The position numbers and the translations under genes are program-made. The notes below the pieces were generated by a model that saw nothing but the letters and a program-made list of their open reading frames with translations, was not told the DNA's origin and did not search any database. This document shows, in pieces, positions 59,477 to 64,000 of a stretch of DNA of 64,000 nucleotides. Each line of letters begins with the position of its first letter. Position 1 is the stretch's first letter. Origin of the DNA: Sternotherus odoratus (lineage: Eukaryota > Chordata > Testudines > Kinosternidae); contig JAVMKO010000003.1 of NCBI GenBank assembly GCA_032164245.1, positions 10,240,651-10,304,650 of the forward strand, in the 5' to 3' direction.

Positions 59477-61805
59477 TTAAAACCGGACACCCTTGGCGGC
59501 CCTTGCCTTCCAAAAGGGTGGCTTTGTAAATTTAATATCAGGTGTCTTTGAATGAGAGTCCTTGGACATTCGGGGCTTCACTTTGTTCCGAAGCTTGGAG
59601 AAGGTTTGCTTGAGGCACAGTAAGATCCGTTTGAGAACTGGAACTTTTTTCCTGGGAGGGGATGGTGTCCTAGCTCTGGAGGCCTTTGGTCGAGAAACGT
59701 CAGGACTTCTAGTTGCTTTCTCCCCAGCTTCCAACAGCCCTGTTGTACTTGTAGCAAATGACACCATCTTTGGTTGCTTGGTGGGAGCCTTTTTCCCCAT
59801 TCCAGCCTGAGTCTTGCTCCTCTCTGCTGGAAGGAGACACAGCACTGGCATCTTGTTGTGGTTGGATGGTTCTGAGGAGTCTCCTGGCATCCATCGCTGT
59901 GGAATTTCATGGGATCTTCTGGGCATGTCAGTACCTGCAGAGCCATCTGGTCTCTTCCGTGGAAGTTTACTGCACTTCTCGCAGACTCTGGTTGGCAGCT
60001 GGTCCCTGTGGAGCTTTGAATTCACAGTTCCATCAAGCCCATGTGGAGCCGTGATATCTCGAAGACCAGGCTGCTGAGCAGATACTTGGGTCTCTTCTAC
60101 AGTTTTCTTACCCTTTGTCTTTCCTGGATGTGTCTTGTGGCACTGCTGGCAGACTGAGACCTGGCCCGCCAAGGGGCAGGAGCTGCTCAACATTTCCATC
60201 ACGTGCTTGATCTGCAGGTCGTGTTCTGCCTGCCCAGCAATGAGAGAGTCAAGGATGGATCTCGTCAGCTGCCCAGAGCCTGATGCCTCTGGGGCAACCT
60301 GGTGGCGTTGGGTCCTGGGAAGATCTGCCCTGCTCTCACCTTCCTGTGCCTCTGGCCTCAGGCGGGAGACTTCTCCCGAGATAACCTTCCTCTCCATGCG
60401 CAGCTCCAACTTCTCTTCAGTTCCTTTGGTGCCGCTCACGCTGGTAAGGGGCTCTCTCAACTCGCTCCTATAAATGTGAAGTGTCGCTGCGAGTGTCTTC
60501 TCTGTTATTGCAGTTCCTGGAGGTGGCGATGTCAGTGCGCAACGATCTGGGTTAGTCTGGTTTCCTGCCGCGCCATCACTCCTCTCCGTCTCCATGGTGG
60601 TATCTTCCACTGGCATTGGAGGATGTGTGTAACGAGAGGAGCTTTGCCTCCCTCTCTGCGAGGCGCTGTGATGGTCTGGGGTTTTCTTCGCTCTGGATGC
60701 TGCTGCCTCAGGATGCTTCCAGGAGTAAGACCTGGCCATTTGCTTCCTTCTGTCTGTGGGTAGGGCAGGTACATCCTCCAGCCACCTCTTTCTGGGGTCC
60801 TTTAGGGGCAACTGAATAGCCTGAGCGTTCTTGGAATTCAGCTGAAATGGTCCCATCGCTGGGAATGCCACTGTCCCGTGCTTGCCTGGCTCTCTAGGGG
60901 GCTGGAGTGGTCCAGGCAGGGCAGTCTCTCTCAGGAGGAGAGCATTCCTGTATGACTCTCTCACCATCATAGGAAACGCCTTTATTTGGATCTCCAAGCA
61001 TTTCTGAGCCACGTGGTCCTGCAGCTTAACCACCACCGTGGGCTCAAGCCTGGCCAGGATGGCATCAGGGGATGCCATGACCCTCTGGACCTTTTGGGGC
61101 ACGGATCCCGGGGGGCAGACACATGGTTCCTGGATCTCCTCTGCATGCTGAGGGCTGGCATTGGATCTCAGGGGCTTTGGGACCTTTGCTGGAACTTCAA
61201 ATTTGGGCCGATCGGTGTTTAATTCCCGTTGCTTTTTGGTCTCCCGCTCACCCAGCAATGACTCCCCTGGGGTTTCTGGAGCTGGAGGTAGAAGTACTGT
61301 GTGGGGTTTTTCAGGGGAGAGGGGTAAGTCCTGCTCCTGTTGGAGTCTTTTTGTGTGCACGTGACAGTACAGCTCCTCCCGGGCTTCATCGCTTAGGAAA
61401 GGGACCCTGCTCATATTGAACTTCACCCTGGGGTCTCTGTCTGGTGGACGCAGAGCAGGGGCACTGGGGATCATCTTGGCCAACGACTCTGTGTATAAGG
61501 TAGGAACCCCCAGTTGGCTCTGCAGAAGCTTCTTTCGGATGTTGAATTCTAAGCGACGGGCTGATGTCCGGTCCAGAGCCATGGTCTTCTCTTGCCGGTC
61601 TCGTCTCCTGTGGACAGGAGCCCCGGGGAGAGGCTGGGCTTGGATGGGACTAGTGGATCCTTCCCAGCCCGCAACAGGCATGATCTCCCTTGTGTGGCAG
61701 AGGGACCCTGAGCAAGTCGTGGAGTCTTCGCTCAGGGAAAAGGAGCTGATGGATTCGATAGAGGAATCGGAGAAGTTGCTCCCCACAAGTGTCATCGTAC
61801 TTGGC
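59477..61805 (-). CDS. SPATA31-like copy B, large last exon
   Basis: Acceptor CTCTCCCACAG on minus just above 61805; stop TAA at its lower end. Differences from copy A are unevenly spread: none at 60437-60567 or 60873-60982, dense at 61190-61275 and 61525-61560. Confidence 0.75.
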
Positions 61806-63140
61806 CTGTGGGAGAGAGCAGAAAGGGACAGATGGGACATGGCCCTGCTGAGAAAAGGTGGGACTTGGGCACAGCCTTCCCACTGTTGTGCAAAGGGGTA
61901 TGCATGGCACACCACTCTGACTCAAGGAAATCAACTGGATAACAAAGGACTGAGAGGGGGAGCTGGCACTCGTTTGATCGATAACAATAACCCCTTCGTC
62001 ACACGCACATGTGCAGCACCTAGCGCAATGGGGCCGTGAGCATGATTGGGGAACCTGTGCTATTTCAACAGAAAGATTAGCTAACAAAAATTGGTTGAGG
62101 TGAGGAAGATGTGAGCGTGTGTGTGTAACCCTTGCCAGAGGATGTTGTGAAGGCCAAGACTGTAAACAGGGTTCAAAAAAGAACTAGATAAATTCATCAG
62201 TGGCTATTAGCCAGGATGGGCAGGTATGGTGCCCTCAGTCTCTGTTTGTCTGAAGCTGGAAATGGATGACAGGGGATGGATCACTTGATGGTTACATGTT
62301 CTGTTCATTCCCTCTGAAGCATTTGCCATTGGCCACTTTCAGAAGACAGGACACTGGGCTAGATGGATCTTTGGTCTGGCAACCTTAACCCCTTCCAGTC
62401 CTATGCATGGTGGACACCCCATCACACGGTGTCGTTTGATTGGTGTTTCTTTCACACATAGCAGGGAGCAAGGGAAGGTTCTAGACAGTTGCCTGCTGGG
62501 AGATACTGTCGCGCAGAAGGATTTGATTCTACTCACAACCCCCGCTTGTGTCTCTGCATTTGATTTCTGATAATCCCTCACCTCACTTTCACTGGGATCT
62601 CACCTTGGAAACTAAAGCCTCTTAGGGCTGGGCTACACTATGGGGGCCAGGAGTCGACCCTAAGATATGCAACTTCAGCTGTGAGACTAGTGTAGCTGAA
62701 GTCACAGTATCTTTGGTCGACTTACCTGGCCGTCCCCACGGCAGCGAGTCGACCACGGCCGATCCCCTGCCGACTCCACTTACTCCTCTTGCCGAGGTGG
62801 AGTACGGGAGTCGATTCGGGGATCGATTTATCGCGTCTAGATGAGACGCGATAAATCGATCCCCGATACATCAAGCGCTACCCGCCGATCCAGCAGGTAG
62901 TGTAGCCATACCCTTCGTGGCTTTTTCCCTGTTATTTTAGGATCTTGGAGTGTCTGGTTTTCCCTGCTCCCTTCTGCTCCACATTCACTATCCCCTCCCA
63001 TCCAGCCCCCCCGAATGCTCCCCATTCAGTTGCCTTACGGTATCAGAGCTTCATGCAGGTATCTGGCCACGTACTCTATCATCCTCTCAAGGATCCTGAG
63101 TCTGTGAGCCAAGGTGAACTTCTCCCGGTGCACAGGGCAG
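59477..63140 (-). CDS. SPATA31-like (FAM75-like) protein gene, copy B, partial
   Basis: Two exons seen on minus, 63039-63140 and 59477-61805, with the same splice sites and phases as copy A; the two upstream exons would fall beyond 64000. The large exon stays open for 775 codons, four more than copy A because of an in-frame 12-bp insertion next to the CQQC motif. By my count it differs from copy A at about 73 residues, mostly by single non-synonymous changes, with no stop or frameshift. Both copies therefore look coding. Family assignment as for copy A, by eye. Confidence 0.6.
62133..62393 (+). mobile_element. CR1-type 3' end in SPATA31-like intron, copy B
   Basis: Duplicate of 35775-36035. 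Confidence 0.75.
62624..62914. mobile_element. MITE with 23-bp perfect hairpin, copy B
   Basis: Duplicate of 36266-36556; the hairpin arms at 62816-62838 and 62844-62866 are unchanged. Confidence 0.75.
63039..63140 (-). CDS. SPATA31-like copy B, exon before last
   Basis: Identical to 36681-36782, with the same acceptor and donor. Confidence 0.7.
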
Positions 63141-63835
63141 CTTTGGAACAGAGAGAGAGCAGTTAGCTGAGTGGAGGCCCTGCCCTCAGACCCTCTTTTA
63201 CCCAGGGGTGCGGCACTGAGAGGCTCCCTGTCCCATTCTCCACTGAGGCAGCCTCATCCCCTGCAATACCCAGGCCTTGGACGTTCTTGTTTTGGGTCAG
63301 CTGGATTGTTGGGTGATCCCTGTCTAGTGCTGAGAAGGTGAGAGTGTGTCCTGCTGGCAGCATGTGTGTCATGTCCCTTCCGCCGAAGCTAGGCAATGTC
63401 AAGGAAAATGGCCTACAACAGTTACTAACTAATGTGGCTACTTCTCCAGCTCGAATGGGTGCTTTATGCTGCAAGGCTGAAGGTCCAGGATTCAAATCCT
63501 ACTGGGAACCCATGCTGGGGGACTGGAGACGAGGTGTGGGTGGATAAGGAGGATGGGGGGGTCATTACACAAGGGCTGCCACCCCCCTTTTACCCTACCC
63601 ACAATTCTAGAAAGGCCAGCCTTCCTCCCTGAACTCTCCCTCTCACCTCCCTGGTGTGCACAGGGCTGGCCCCATAAAGCATTTCCCCCCAGAATTGGGA
63701 GGGGAGGATGGGCCAGTCCAGTGGACACAATCTACACCCTCCCACCCCCCAGTTAAATGAGCTGTGTGATGCTCAAGAAAGGGAATGACCCGCTGTATGA
63801 TGCATGGGGGGTGGACTAGAGAGGGCAACTTCTGC

Positions 63836-64000
63836 TGGGTGGGAATGAATTGCATGATGCTAAGGAGAAGAGTTGCTTGCCTGGTACATAGATCAGGGCA
63901 GTGGGCGTATTACTAAGCTACTGCCCCTGGGTGGGAATGAATTGCATGATGCTAAGGAGAATAGTTGCTTGCCTGGTACATAGATCAGGGCAGGGGGGGT
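63836..64000. repeat. Tandem repeat, copy B, cut by window end
   Basis: Counterpart of 37479-37680. Confidence 0.8.

Larger units (their letters stand above)
55738..64000. repeat. Segmental duplication, copy B (continues past window)
   Basis: Direct copy of 29998-37643. In the compared non-coding intron it differs by about 1% (11 differences in about 1.23 kb by eye), and the exon at 63039-63140 is identical. Confidence 0.95.

Overview
The window reads as vertebrate nuclear DNA, most likely from a turtle or a close sauropsid. The reasons are split genes with consensus splice sites, many CR1 LINE 3' ends, Penelope-like elements (PLEs) with GIY-YIG endonuclease, hAT/Charlie-type and TA-flanked MITEs, and MIR-like SINEs. 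The species call is inference from repeat content; no marker gene settles it. Almost all long open frames outside the genes named below lie in repeats or GC-rich sequence.

Layout. (1) 4.46-15.85 kb, plus strand: a seven-exon CRISP (cysteine-rich secretory protein) gene encoding about 234 residues, with signal peptide, CAP domain, hinge and a shortened C-terminal domain. Its first intron holds a decayed hAT transposon split by a CR1 LINE. (2) 16-30 kb: gene-poor, a mosaic of MITEs, CR1 tails, PLE pieces and a GC-rich minisatellite. (3) 30.0-37.64 kb and 55.74-64.0 kb: two direct copies of one segment about 26 kb apart. Each holds head-to-head PLE pieces and then a minus-strand gene with a 2.3 kb last exon that resembles SPATA31 (FAM75) proteins. 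The first copy shows four phase-compatible exons; the second runs off the window after two. (4) 38-47 kb: CR1 and LTR-like debris. (5) 47.46-48.3 kb: a CpG-rich head-to-head promoter with PEX3 exon 1 on minus and ADAT2 exon 1 on plus, start codons 171 bp apart. A 62/77-bp minisatellite follows in ADAT2 intron 1, and ADAT2 exon 2 at 50.77 kb carries an in-frame stop. (6) 51-55.7 kb: mostly unassigned, then a GC-rich block found only beside the second duplicated segment.

There is no operon-like joint function. CRISP and SPATA31-like families are both associated with male reproduction in other amniotes. PEX3 and ADAT2 are housekeeping genes known to sit head to head in mammals; their single exons here look like a partial, probably damaged copy.

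Main points of interest: the last exon of the SPATA31-like pair differs about four to five times more than its intron; the CRISP copy has lost two cysteines that pair with each other in related folds; the PLE tails carry a hammerhead-ribozyme-like motif, and two very short tail-only insertions are flanked by perfect target-site duplications. All counts were made by eye.
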